From Saccharothrix sp. NRRL B-16348 (GTDB lineage Bacteria > Actinomycetota > Actinomycetes > Mycobacteriales > Pseudonocardiaceae), in the NCBI RefSeq assembly GCF_001280085.1, contig NZ_LGED01000020.1, forward strand, positions 1 to 12,119: 12,119 nucleotides of DNA, read 5' to 3'. The notes beneath the pieces were generated by a model, which worked only from the letters and a program-made list of their open reading frames with translations, made no database searches and was not told the origin of the DNA. The position numbers and the translations under genes were made by a program. Below, piece by piece: positions 1 through 6,393 of the stretch (the first letter of the stretch is position 1; every line of letters begins with the position of its first letter).

Positions 1-81
1 GCCCGTCGCGCCCCAGCCCGTCGCGCCCCAGCCCGTCGCGCCCAAGCCCCGTCACGCCCAAGCCCCGTCACGCCCCAGCCC
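1..81. repeat. C-rich 15/16-bp tandem repeat
   Basis: Five consecutive units are visible: GCCCGTCGCGCCCCA at 1-15 and again, identical, at 16-30; GCCCGTCGCGCCCAA at 31-45; then two 16-base variants with one extra C and G to A (GCCCCGTCACGCCCAA at 46-61 and GCCCCGTCACGCCCCA at 62-77). A partial unit, GCCC, ends at 81. The array may continue to the left of the window. It lies upstream of the Cpa gene and encodes nothing I recognise. The drift between units looks like slippage followed by point changes. Confidence 0.85.
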
Positions 82-126
82 AATTCCGGCCCCGCGATCC
101 GTCCCCGTCGCCCGATCCGGCCCTGC

Positions 127-140
127 AACTCGCGCGAGTT
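127..140. promoter_or_regulatory. perfect 14-bp palindrome upstream of cpa
   Basis: AACTCGCGCGAGTT reads the same on both strands. It lies about 85 bases upstream of the proposed start of the Cpa transcript at 225. Length and symmetry fit an operator for a dimeric regulator, but no regulator family is identified. GC-rich DNA gives short CG palindromes by chance, although the AACT/AGTT ends make this one less trivial. Confidence 0.35.
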
Positions 141-211
141 CGTCGCCCGAGCGAAACCAGGCACTTGAGCCGACCCGCCCCGACCACGCGCCCCCGACCG
201 CCCACCCCAAC

Positions 212-225
212 TACGCTCACCCCCG
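212..225 (+). promoter_or_regulatory. probable leaderless promoter of cpa (-10 TACGCT)
   Basis: TACGCT at 212-217 fits the actinobacterial -10 pattern TAnnnT. The GTG at 225 follows after exactly seven bases, so transcription would begin at or next to the start codon. There is no Shine-Dalgarno sequence before this GTG and no clear -35 at 17 bases. The same geometry is seen before def and the kinase gene in this window. Confidence 0.5.
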
Positions 226-2492
226 TGATCACGTTGACCGCCCGCCTGTCCCCCTCGGCCCTGGACACCCGCCGCGGCGTGGTCCGCCTTCACCCGGAGG
301 TGCTGGACGCGCTGGGCCTGCGCGCCTGGGACGCGGTTCGGCTGACCGGTGCCCGGGTGACCGCCGCCCTGGCCGCCGCGACCGCCGGCGACGGACCGCC
401 CGGCGTGGTGCTGGTCGACGACGTGACCCTGTCGAACCTCGGCGTGGTGGAAGGCGCGGAGGTGGTGGTGGCGCCGGTGGACGTCGCCGCCGCCCGCTCG
501 GTCACCGTGGCCGGATCGCGCCTGGCCGGCACGTCCCTCACGCCCGAGACGCTGCGCATGGCCCTCACCGGCAAGGTGCTGACTGTCGGCGACGCCGTCT
601 CCCTGCTCCCGCAGGACCTGGCCCCACCGCCCGGCTCGGACGTGAGCGCCACGCGGCGCAAGCTGTCCAACGCCATCGGCATGACGTGGACCAACGAACT
701 GCTCACCATCACGTCCGCCGACCCGGCCGGCGGGCCCGTGGCGGTGCAGCCGTCGACGGTGGTCGGCTGGCGCGACGGCGCACGCACGGGCGACGCGCCG
801 GCGGTCGTGTCGGGAAGCGGCACGAACGCCGGCACGAACGCAGGCACCACCGTGACCACGGGCGCGGGCGTCGCGGCAGGCACGGGATCGGTGGGGGCGA
901 GCGCGGCGGAGGTCGAGGTCACGACGCCCGCCGTGCCGGTGGCCGACCTGGTCGGGCAGCAGGAGGCCGCGAAGCGGTTGGCGGAGTGGTTCGACCTGAC
1001 GTTCAGCCACCCGGAGCTGCTGGCACGGCTCGGCGCCGCGCCGCGGCTGGCGGCACTGATCAGCGGACCCGAGGGCGTCGGCAAGGCGACGTTCGTGCGG
1101 GCCGTCGCCCAAGGCGCGGAGGCCACGGTGGTAGAGGTCGCCGCGCCCAGCATCGCGGTGCTGGAGGCGAACGCGGCGGCGCAGCGCGTCGCCGACGCGC
1201 TCGGCCGGGCGCAGGCGCAGTCGCCCGCGGTGCTGGTGCTGACCGACGTCGAAGCGCTGCTGCCCGCCGCCTCGGCGCCGCCGGTGGCGACGGTCGTGCT
1301 GGACGCGTTGCGCGCACGGCCCGACGGGGTCGCGTTGGTGGTCACCAGCGCGCACCCGGAGGCGATCGACCCCCGGCTGAGGGTGCCCGAGCTGGTCGAC
1401 CGGGAACTCGTGCTGCCGCTGCCCGACGGCAAGGCGCGCACCGAGCTGCTCCGCGTCCTGCTGCGCGACGTGCCCGTCGAGTCCGATGTGGACCTCGGCG
1501 TGATCGCCGACCGGACGCCCGGCTTCGTCGCCGCGGACCTGGTGGCGTTGCGGCGGGAGGCAGCGCTCCGGGCGGCGCTGAGGCAACGGGACGTCGACGA
1601 ACCACGCGTCGGGCAGGCGGATCTGGTGGGAGCGCTGGAGATCGTCCGACCGATCTCGATGTCCACTTCGGACACTTTGCGGACCGGCGGGCTGACGCTG
1701 GACGACGTCGGCGACATGACCGAGGTCAAGCAGGCACTGACCGAGGCCGCGCTGTGGCCGTTGCAGTACCCGGACTCCTTCGCCAGGCTGGGCGTCGCGC
1801 CGCCGCGCGGCCTCCTGCTCTACGGGCCGCCGGGGTGCGGCAAGACGTTCCTGGTGCGCGCGTTGGCGGGCACCGGCCGGCTGAACGTGCTGTCGGTCAA
1901 GGGTGCCGAGCTGATGGACAAGTTCGTCGGCGAGTCCGAACGCGCGGTCCGCGAGCTGTTCCGGCGCGCGGCCGAGGCGGCGCCCGCGATGGTGTTCCTG
2001 GACGAGGTCGACGCGTTGGCGCCCCGGCGCGGCCAGTCGTCCGACTCCGGCGTGTCGGACCGGGTCGTCGCGGCGCTGCTCACCGAGATGGACGGCGTCG
2101 AGCCGCTGCGGGACGTCATCGTGCTCGGCGCGACGAACCGGCCCGAGCTGGTCGACCCCGCGCTGCTGCGGCCCGGCCGGTTGGAACGCCTCGTCTACGT
2201 GCCGCCGCCGGACGCCGAGGCGCGGGCCGAGATCCTGCGCGCGTCGTCGCGGAACACGCCGTTGGCGTCGGACGTGGACCTGGACGCGTTGGCCGAGGAG
2301 TTGGACGGGTACTCGGCGGCGGACTGCGCGGCGTTGATCCGCGAGGCCGCGCTGACCGCGATGCGCGAGTCGTTGTCGGCGGCGGAGGTGACGGGCGCCC
2401 ACCTGGCGTCGGCGCGCGAAGCGGTGCGGCCGTCGTTGGACCCGGCCCAGCTCGCGACCCTCGCCGCCTACGCCAAGTCGCGTGAACGGTGA
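225..2492 (+). CDS. cpa: Cdc48-like AAA ATPase of actinobacteria (Cpa)
   Basis: A 755-residue two-domain AAA ATPase of the p97/Cdc48/VAT type. Actinobacterial members (M. tuberculosis Rv0435c family) have been described as proteasome interactors that probably unfold or remodel proteins in the cytoplasm. The N-terminal Cdc48-N-like double-psi region covers about residues 1-150 (VITLTARLSPSALD onward). A Gly/Ala/Thr-rich linker lies at about 200-245 and includes a 12-bp duplication at 819-842. D1 has a weak P-loop, GPEGVGKA at 281-288, and its Walker B reads TDVEAL instead of DE. D2 is intact: GPPGCGKT at 534-541, FLDEVD with D593/E594, and the GATNRPELVDPALL sensor and Arg-finger region. The C-terminus ends AAYAKSRER, with no HbYX motif. 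I chose GTG 225 because homology starts there and a -10 sits seven bases upstream; TTG 165 would add 20 Pro/Thr-rich residues. It converges on the virR-like gene with 16 bases between the stops. Confidence 0.9.
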   Translation: MITLTARLSPSALDTRRGVVRLHPEVLDALGLRAWDAVRLTGARVTAALAAATAGDGPPGVVLVDDVTLSNLGVVEGAEVVVAPVDVAAARSVTVAGSRLAGTSLTPETLRMALTGKVLTVGDAVSLLPQDLAPPPGSDVSATRRKLSNAIGMTWTNELLTITSADPAGGPVAVQPSTVVGWRDGARTGDAPAVVSGSGTNAGTNAGTTVTTGAGVAAGTGSVGASAAEVEVTTPAVPVADLVGQQEAAKRLAEWFDLTFSHPELLARLGAAPRLAALISGPEGVGKATFVRAVAQGAEATVVEVAAPSIAVLEANAAAQRVADALGRAQAQSPAVLVLTDVEALLPAASAPPVATVVLDALRARPDGVALVVTSAHPEAIDPRLRVPELVDRELVLPLPDGKARTELLRVLLRDVPVESDVDLGVIADRTPGFVAADLVALRREAALRAALRQRDVDEPRVGQADLVGALEIVRPISMSTSDTLRTGGLTLDDVGDMTEVKQALTEAALWPLQYPDSFARLGVAPPRGLLLYGPPGCGKTFLVRALAGTGRLNVLSVKGAELMDKFVGESERAVRELFRRAAEAAPAMVFLDEVDALAPRRGQSSDSGVSDRVVAALLTEMDGVEPLRDVIVLGATNRPELVDPALLRPGRLERLVYVPPPDAEARAEILRASSRNTPLASDVDLDALAEELDGYSAADCAALIREAALTAMRESLSAAEVTGAHLASAREAVRPSLDPAQLATLAAYAKSRER

Positions 2493-2508
2493 GGGTGGAC
2501 GGTGAGGG
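2486..2508. repeat. 10-bp direct repeat across the cpa stop
   Basis: ACGGTGAGGG occurs at 2486-2495 and again at 2499-2508, with TGG between. The first copy contains the cpa stop codon; the second abuts the stop codon of the convergent gene. It fills the short gap between the two convergent genes and looks like a local duplication. No recognisable terminator hairpin is present here. Confidence 0.6.
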
Positions 2509-3150
2509 CTAGGAGACCTTCTTGGCCGGACCCTTGTAGTCGTTGGTGACGATCACGATGATGCCCGGCTGCGCGCTCTGGATCCCGTCGAACCGGGGCT
2601 CGACCCGCGCGTTGAGGATGCGGGCCAGTTCGCGCGCCGAGGCTTCCTCGTCGGTGCCGGGGCGGAAGTAGACCGTGGTGGTCCAGATCGTGCCCTGGGA
2701 GTAGTTGCCCTTCTCGGCGACTTCCCAGCCGGCGCGGACGACGTCGTCCGACGCCCGGGTGGCCAGGCCCTGCGTGGTGCTGTTGTTGTAGACGCGCACC
2801 GGGACCTTGGGCGTCGTGGTCACGGGCGGCGGCGGGGTGTCCGTGGTGGTGCCGCCGGGGTTCGCGGACGTCGTGGGCGCGGTCGTGCCGGCGGGCGGCG
2901 ACGTTTCCGACGACGACGACGACGACGGTGCGGTCGGCTCGGTGGGTGCGGACGACGTCTCGGAGCCGTCCGACGTGCCGGAAGTCGCTGACGGCGGCGT
3001 CGACTGGGCGGCCGGCGGGTTGTCGTCCGGGCCGCCGGTGAACAGGCTGACCAGGCCGATCACCAGGGCGATCACGGCCACGCCGAGCAGCGCGTAGCCC
3101 GCGGCGCGTGCCGGGTGCGCGGGGCCTGTCGGCTGTTCCGGGTTCGTCAT
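2509..3150 (-). CDS. membrane-anchored LytR C-terminal domain protein (VirR family)
   Basis: A 213-residue protein anchored in the cytoplasmic membrane with its C-terminal domain outside. One membrane helix is at about residues 17-38 (ALLGVAVIALVIGLVSLF). A low-complexity Ser/Thr/Pro/Gly linker follows at about 40-115, then a LytR_C domain at about 116-205, starting VPVRVYNNSTTQGLA and ending GIIVIVTNDY. The M. tuberculosis syntenic counterpart, Rv0431 (VirR), affects vesicle formation and cell-envelope integrity. An envelope role here is inferred from that family, and no enzyme active site is seen. The ATG at 3150 overlaps the TGA of the upstream DUF3263 gene as ATGA and has no evident Shine-Dalgarno sequence, so translation probably depends on reinitiation. 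The linker coding region (about 2800-3040) is highly repetitive in sequence. Confidence 0.85.
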   Translation of the reverse strand: MTNPEQPTGPAHPARAAGYALLGVAVIALVIGLVSLFTGGPDDNPPAAQSTPPSATSGTSDGSETSSAPTEPTAPSSSSSSETSPPAGTTAPTTSANPGGTTTDTPPPPVTTTPKVPVRVYNNSTTQGLATRASDDVVRAGWEVAEKGNYSQGTIWTTTVYFRPGTDEEASARELARILNARVEPRFDGIQSAQPGIIVIVTNDYKGPAKKVS

Positions 3151-3443
3151 CGGCGTTCGACGCCCAGCCGCTTCGCCGCGCGGGCGCGTTGCCTGCCGGA
3201 GCGGGACCTGCGCAGTCTCTTGATCAACATCGGATCGGCGGCCAACGCCTCTTCCTTCTCGATCAACGCGTTGAGCAGCTGGTAGTAGCGCGTCGCGGAC
3301 ATGTCGAACAGCTCCTTGACGGCCTGTTCCTTCGCACCCGCGTACTTCCACCACTGGCGTTCGAAGGCCAGGATCTCGCGCTCCCGGTCGTTCAAACCGT
3401 CGTCCGGCCCCTCCGCCGGCGCCAGTGCCTCTGCGGCGTCCAT
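3147..3443 (-). CDS. DUF3263 family protein
   Basis: A 98-residue basic protein of the DUF3263 family (M. tuberculosis Rv0430 in the same position). The conserved core is LNDREREILAFERQWWKYAG at residues 17-36, followed by KEQAVKELFDMSATRYYQLL. This looks like a sigma-region-4-style helix-turn-helix. The tail from residue 75 is rich in Arg/Lys. A DNA- or RNA-binding role is plausible but not shown. I chose ATG 3443 because GAGGAG lies just upstream; an in-frame ATG at 3479 would add 12 residues without a Shine-Dalgarno sequence. The stop overlaps the start of the virR-like gene by four bases, so the pair forms one transcription unit, divergent from def. Confidence 0.85.
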   Translation of the reverse strand: MDAAEALAPAEGPDDGLNDREREILAFERQWWKYAGAKEQAVKELFDMSATRYYQLLNALIEKEEALAADPMLIKRLRRSRSGRQRARAAKRLGVERR

Positions 3444-3482
3444 CTGGCTCCTCAGCCGTGTCCCGTGCGTGGGTGCCATTAC

Positions 3483-3492
3483 ATCACGTGAT
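3483..3492. promoter_or_regulatory. palindrome ATCACGTGAT between divergent genes
   Basis: A perfect 10-bp palindrome lies in the 111-bp gap between the DUF3263 start (3443, minus) and the def start (3555, plus). The position would suit an operator acting on both directions. It has an E-box-like CACGTG core. I cannot name a regulator, and the sequence is short enough to arise by chance. Confidence 0.3.
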
Positions 3493-3538
3493 CTTCGCGG
3501 GGGGTGGCTCATCGGTCGGCGCGTCCGATCCGACGCGC

Positions 3539-3555
3539 CGTTAGGCTGCACGCCA
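3539..3555 (+). promoter_or_regulatory. probable leaderless promoter of def (-10 TAGGCT)
   Basis: CGTTAGGCT at 3539-3547 contains the -10 hexamer TAGGCT (3542-3547). Exactly seven bases separate it from the ATG at 3555, and there is no Shine-Dalgarno sequence between. The same nine bases, at the same distance from the start codon, precede the kinase gene at 8690-8706. No convincing -35 is visible. Confidence 0.6.
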
Positions 3556-4139
3556 TGGCAGTTCACCCCATCCGGATCGCCGGAGATCCCGTGCTCCACA
3601 ACCCGACCCGCCCCGTCGAGGTGTTCGACGAGTCGCTGCGCACGTTGATCGACGACATGTACGAGACGATGGCGGCGGCGCACGGTGTCGGCTTGGCGGC
3701 CAACCAGATCGGGGTCGACCTGCGGTTGTTCGTCTACGACTGCCCGGACGACGAGGGCGTGCGGCACCGGGGTGTGGTGGTCAACCCGACGTTGGTGACG
3801 TCCGAGGTGCCGCTGGGGATGCCGGACCCGGACGACGATTTCGAGGGCTGCCTGTCGGCGCCGGGGGAGTCGTACCCGACGGGGCGGGCGTCGTGGGCGA
3901 AGGTGACCGGGTTCGACGGTGACGGCAAGCCGCTCGAGGTGGAGGGCACCGGGTTCTTCGCGCGGTGCCTGCAGCACGAGACCGACCACTTGGACGGGTT
4001 CATCTACCTGGACCGGCTGGTGGGGCGGCACAAGCGCGCGGCGAAGAAGATGATCAAGGCGAACGGGTGGGGGGTGCCGGGGTTGTCGTGGGATCCGGCG
4101 ACGTCGGAGGACCCGTTTGCGGAGGACGAGGACGACTGA
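3555..4139 (+). CDS. def: peptide deformylase
   Basis: A 194-residue cytoplasmic metalloenzyme that removes the formyl group from the N-terminal Met of new proteins. All three family motifs are present: [10 protein letters not shown] at residues 44-53, EGCLSAPG with metal ligand C99, and QHETDHLDG with ligands H141 and H145 and catalytic E142. The C-terminal extension is acidic ([13 protein letters not shown]), as in many actinobacterial forms. ATG 3555 is preferred because homology begins with [14 protein letters not shown] and a -10 lies seven bases before it; the longer reading frame to 3504 runs through the promoter. The gene is divergent from DUF3263, as in M. tuberculosis. The methionyl-tRNA formyltransferase gene is not adjacent in this window. 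Confidence 0.96.
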   Translation: MAVHPIRIAGDPVLHNPTRPVEVFDESLRTLIDDMYETMAAAHGVGLAANQIGVDLRLFVYDCPDDEGVRHRGVVVNPTLVTSEVPLGMPDPDDDFEGCLSAPGESYPTGRASWAKVTGFDGDGKPLEVEGTGFFARCLQHETDHLDGFIYLDRLVGRHKRAAKKMIKANGWGVPGLSWDPATSEDPFAEDEDD

Positions 4140-4528
4140 GCGGCACGGATGGGTGCGGGCTCGGGCAGGGCATCGGCGGTGGTGGTTGCGGGTCGGTGGT
4201 CTAGCCCGGCTCGATTTGACATGGGGCCCTTACGGGCACCCTATGCAGGCCAAAGCCGGGCAGGCCTGGCGGGAAGAGCGTCCGCCAAGCCTGCCCGGCT
4301 TCGACCAGCCTATGGCACCCGAACCCATGTCAAATCGGGCCTCTGCGGGGGTGCGGCGGGTCCGTTGCGGTGGGGTTGGTGCGGTGGAGGTTGGTCGGGC
4401 GGCCTCGTTGTTTCAACCGACGTTTCAGGGTGCCGGTAACGGCGTTTCCGTTCATGGTCGGAGTGAAGATCACCCGATCGTGGACGGTGTGACGGGATGA
4501 AACAGCAGGTCAGGGGCAGTGTAGCGAG
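4140..4528. other. gene-free gap between convergent def and pssA
   Basis: These 389 bases lie between two convergent stop codons. They hold the long palindrome at 4208-4341. To its right is a G-rich stretch and then a less GC-rich patch (about 4408-4500) with a small hairpin, AACGG-cgttt-CCGTT, near 4438-4452. A short GTAGC-GA-GCTAC inverted repeat (4521-4532) overlaps the pssA stop. No reading frame here resembles a protein I know. Confidence 0.7.
4208..4341. repeat. 134-bp imperfect palindromic element
   Basis: The two halves pair along their whole length. The outer arms, 4208-4225 and 4324-4341, contain a perfect 13-bp inverted repeat, GATTTGACATGGG/CCCATGTCAAATC, within 18 bases that have one G-T mismatch. 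The inner arms, 4253-4272 and 4282-4301, pair at 19 of 20 positions around a short loop centred near 4277. The middle section, 4231-4252 against 4302-4323, pairs at 14 of 22. The left arm has a five-base insertion (4226-4230). Overall about 50 of 60 aligned positions pair. It could be a bidirectional terminator for def and pssA, a REP/MITE-like dispersed element, or a structured RNA. No transposase, T-tract or clear target-site duplication is seen, and there is no second copy in the window. Confidence 0.85.
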
Positions 4529-5500
4529 CTACGGGCGGTCATGCCGGCGCAAGCCGATCTGTCGCCAGCCCCGGCGCTTGCCCGGCCGTGTCTGACCGTT
4601 GGTCTCCGCCGCCACCTGCGTCGGGTCGACGGTCCGTCGAGGCCGCCGCACGGCACGCATCGCCGCGCCCGCCACCCGGCCGCCCAACGGCTGCCGCAAC
4701 CCCAACCGCCGTGCCGCCACGCCGTGGGCACGCTTGATCGCCCGCCGATCCGCCGCCGGCACCGACCAGGCCTCTGGGTGCTTCGACAGCCAGCGGTACC
4801 GGCGCACCGAGTACGGCAGGTGGCCGAGGTAGACGAGCATCGCGGCGATCAACGCCACCAGTGGGAACGTGATCACGGCGGCGGCCAGCAGTCCGACCAG
4901 CACCAGCAGTGGCGCGACGTAGCGCGGTGGCACCTTGATCGTCTTCACGGACAGCGTCGGGATCCGGCTCACCAGCAGCATCGCGACGCCGACGGTCCAC
5001 ACCGCGACGACCGCCGAGTTGGACCACCACCCGGGCCGGCCCAGCTGCTCGTCCACGATCAGCGGCAGCAGCAGCAGCAAGCCGCCGGCCGGTGCGGGCA
5101 CGCCGACGAAGAACTCCTTCGCGAACGGCGGCTGCTCCACCTCCAGCAGCGTGTTGAACCGCGCCAGCCGCAGAACCATGCACACCGCGAAGATCAGCGC
5201 GACGACCCAGCCCTCGCGACCGGGGTCGAACTTCCACACGTAGATCACCAGCGCGGGCGCGACGCCGAACGAGATGGCGTCCGCCAGCGAGTCCAGCTCG
5301 GCGCCCATCTTGCTGGTGGCGTCGAGCAGCCGGGCGATCCGCCCGTCCAACCCGTCGAACACGGCCGCCGCCGCGATCGAGCCGATCGCCGCCCCGTACA
5401 TCCCGATGATCGCGAAGTGCACGGCCGACAGCCCCGCGCACATCGCGAGGACCGTGATGGCGTTCGGCAGCAGCCTGATCCCCGGCCCGCTGGGAGCCAT
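4529..5500 (-). CDS. pssA: CDP-diacylglycerol-serine O-phosphatidyltransferase
   Basis: A 323-residue integral membrane enzyme that joins CDP-diacylglycerol and serine to give phosphatidylserine. The CDP-alcohol phosphatidyltransferase signature is complete: FDGLDGRIAR followed by GAELDSLAD, with D49, D52, G53, A56, R57, G66, D70 and D74. Several hydrophobic helices follow to about residue 235. A basic cytoplasmic tail of roughly 85 residues then makes the protein longer than many homologues. The start, ATG 5500, has GGAGGG eight bases upstream, inside the end of psd. Only four bases separate the psd stop from this start, so both are read from one mRNA. The product is the substrate of Psd. 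The stop faces the palindromic element and convergent def. Confidence 0.95.
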   Translation of the reverse strand: MAPSGPGIRLLPNAITVLAMCAGLSAVHFAIIGMYGAAIGSIAAAAVFDGLDGRIARLLDATSKMGAELDSLADAISFGVAPALVIYVWKFDPGREGWVVALIFAVCMVLRLARFNTLLEVEQPPFAKEFFVGVPAPAGGLLLLLPLIVDEQLGRPGWWSNSAVVAVWTVGVAMLLVSRIPTLSVKTIKVPPRYVAPLLVLVGLLAAAVITFPLVALIAAMLVYLGHLPYSVRRYRWLSKHPEAWSVPAADRRAIKRAHGVAARRLGLRQPLGGRVAGAAMRAVRRPRRTVDPTQVAAETNGQTRPGKRRGWRQIGLRRHDRP

Positions 5501-5504
5501 CCGC

Positions 5505-6218
5505 TCAGCCCTCCGCGGGTAGCTCGGCGAGCACGGTCTCGCCGCCGATCGTGCGCTGCCCGGCCTCCACCAGCACGCGGCTGCCGGTCGGCACGTACAG
5601 GTCGACCCGCGAGCCGAACCGGATCAGGCCGTAGGTCTGCCCGGCGGCCACCTTGTCGCCCTCGACGACCTCGCACACGATCCGCCGCGCCACCAGGCCG
5701 GCGATCTGCACGACCACCACGTCGTGCCCGGACGGCGTGGTCAGCCACACCGTGTTGCGCTCGTTGTCCTCGCTGGCCTTGTCCAGGTCGGCGGACAGGA
5801 ACTTGCCCGGCCGGTACGACACCTGCCGCACCAGGCCCGGCACGGGCACGCGCTGCACGTGCACGTCGAACACCGACAGGAAGACGCTGATCCGCGTCAT
5901 CGGCGTGGAACCGAGGCCGAGCTCGACCGGCGGCACGGCCTCGACCACGTGCGACACGGTGCCGTCGGCCGGCGCGACCGCGATGTCGGGCCGGGTGGGC
6001 GTGGTGCGCTTGGGCTCGCGGAAGAACCACGCGACCCACGCGGTCAGCAGGCCGCCGACGACACCGGCGCGCTTGGAGTACCTGCGCAGCAGCAGCGTCG
6101 CGACGGCGGCGCCCGCCACGAAGGGACGGCCCGCGGGGTGCATCGGGGGGACGATCCCCCGGGCGAGCTCGAGGAAGTGGGAGACGGCACCACTGTGCTT
6201 GTCGCGATCGACGGTCAT
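5505..6218 (-). CDS. psd: phosphatidylserine decarboxylase (pyruvoyl-dependent)
   Basis: A 237-residue membrane-associated proenzyme converting phosphatidylserine to phosphatidylethanolamine. It resembles the short archaeal/actinobacterial type rather than the E. coli LGST type. The self-cleavage site is RFGSR, so cleavage between G202 and S203 would give a beta chain and a short alpha chain with a pyruvoyl N-terminus. Candidate catalytic D85 (APADGTV) and H120 (FDVHVQR) are present. A hydrophobic stretch at about residues 33-65 probably anchors the protein. ATG 6218 has GGAAGAG just upstream. It is the first gene of the psd-pssA unit and follows moeA by 175 bases, the same order as in M. tuberculosis. 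Confidence 0.95.
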   Translation of the reverse strand: MTVDRDKHSGAVSHFLELARGIVPPMHPAGRPFVAGAAVATLLLRRYSKRAGVVGGLLTAWVAWFFREPKRTTPTRPDIAVAPADGTVSHVVEAVPPVELGLGSTPMTRISVFLSVFDVHVQRVPVPGLVRQVSYRPGKFLSADLDKASEDNERNTVWLTTPSGHDVVVVQIAGLVARRIVCEVVEGDKVAAGQTYGLIRFGSRVDLYVPTGSRVLVEAGQRTIGGETVLAELPAEG

Positions 6219-6292
6219 GGCTCTTCCGTGTCAGGGCAGTGCTTCCGGCCCGCCACACGCTACGCGGCTCCGCCGGCCCACGTCCGGCCCGC

Positions 6293-6318
6293 CCGTGCGT
6301 CCCCCGACGAACGCACGG
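6293..6318 (-). other. hairpin in the psd leader
   Basis: CCGTGCGT (6293-6300) and ACGCACGG (6311-6318) form a perfect 8-bp inverted repeat around a 10-base loop. If the promoter at 6372-6344 is used, the hairpin lies about 20-45 bases into the psd transcript. It could stabilise or attenuate that mRNA, or end read-through from moeA. No T-tract follows. Confidence 0.45.
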
Positions 6319-6343
6319 ACCGGCCGAAACTCCGATCACGTCC

Positions 6344-6372
6344 AGTGTAAGCCGCGTCACACCCGTGATCAA
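6344..6372 (-). promoter_or_regulatory. sigma-70-like promoter of psd-pssA
   Basis: On the minus strand TTGATC (6372-6367) and TACACT (6349-6344) are separated by exactly 17 bases, close to the housekeeping consensus. Transcription would begin near 6337 and leave a leader of about 118 bases before the psd ATG at 6218. This is the best-formed promoter in the window. It implies that psd-pssA is not wholly dependent on moeA read-through. Confidence 0.7.
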
Positions 6373-6393
6373 CGGCGCAGCGTCAACCCGATG

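Noticed and set aside
686..2485. 599-residue plus-strand frame overlapping cpa
   Set aside because: It is an Arg/Gly/Ala-rich out-of-frame reading of the AAA ATPase, with no independent start signal or motif.
2800..3040. possible repeat array in the minus-strand gene at 2509-3150
   Set aside because: The low complexity is the Ser/Thr/Pro-rich linker of the VirR-like protein. There is no fixed unit or spacer pattern as in a CRISPR or satellite array.
4149..4439. 96-residue plus-strand frame across the palindromic element
   Set aside because: Half of it reads through the inverted repeat, there is no ribosome-binding site, and the product resembles nothing known to me.
4330..4455. 41-codon minus-strand frame starting ATG 4455, with TTCACT six bases upstream
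   Set aside because: The possible leaderless geometry is tempting, but the -10 lacks the conserved A, the stop falls inside the palindrome arm, and the basic peptide has no recognisable similarity.
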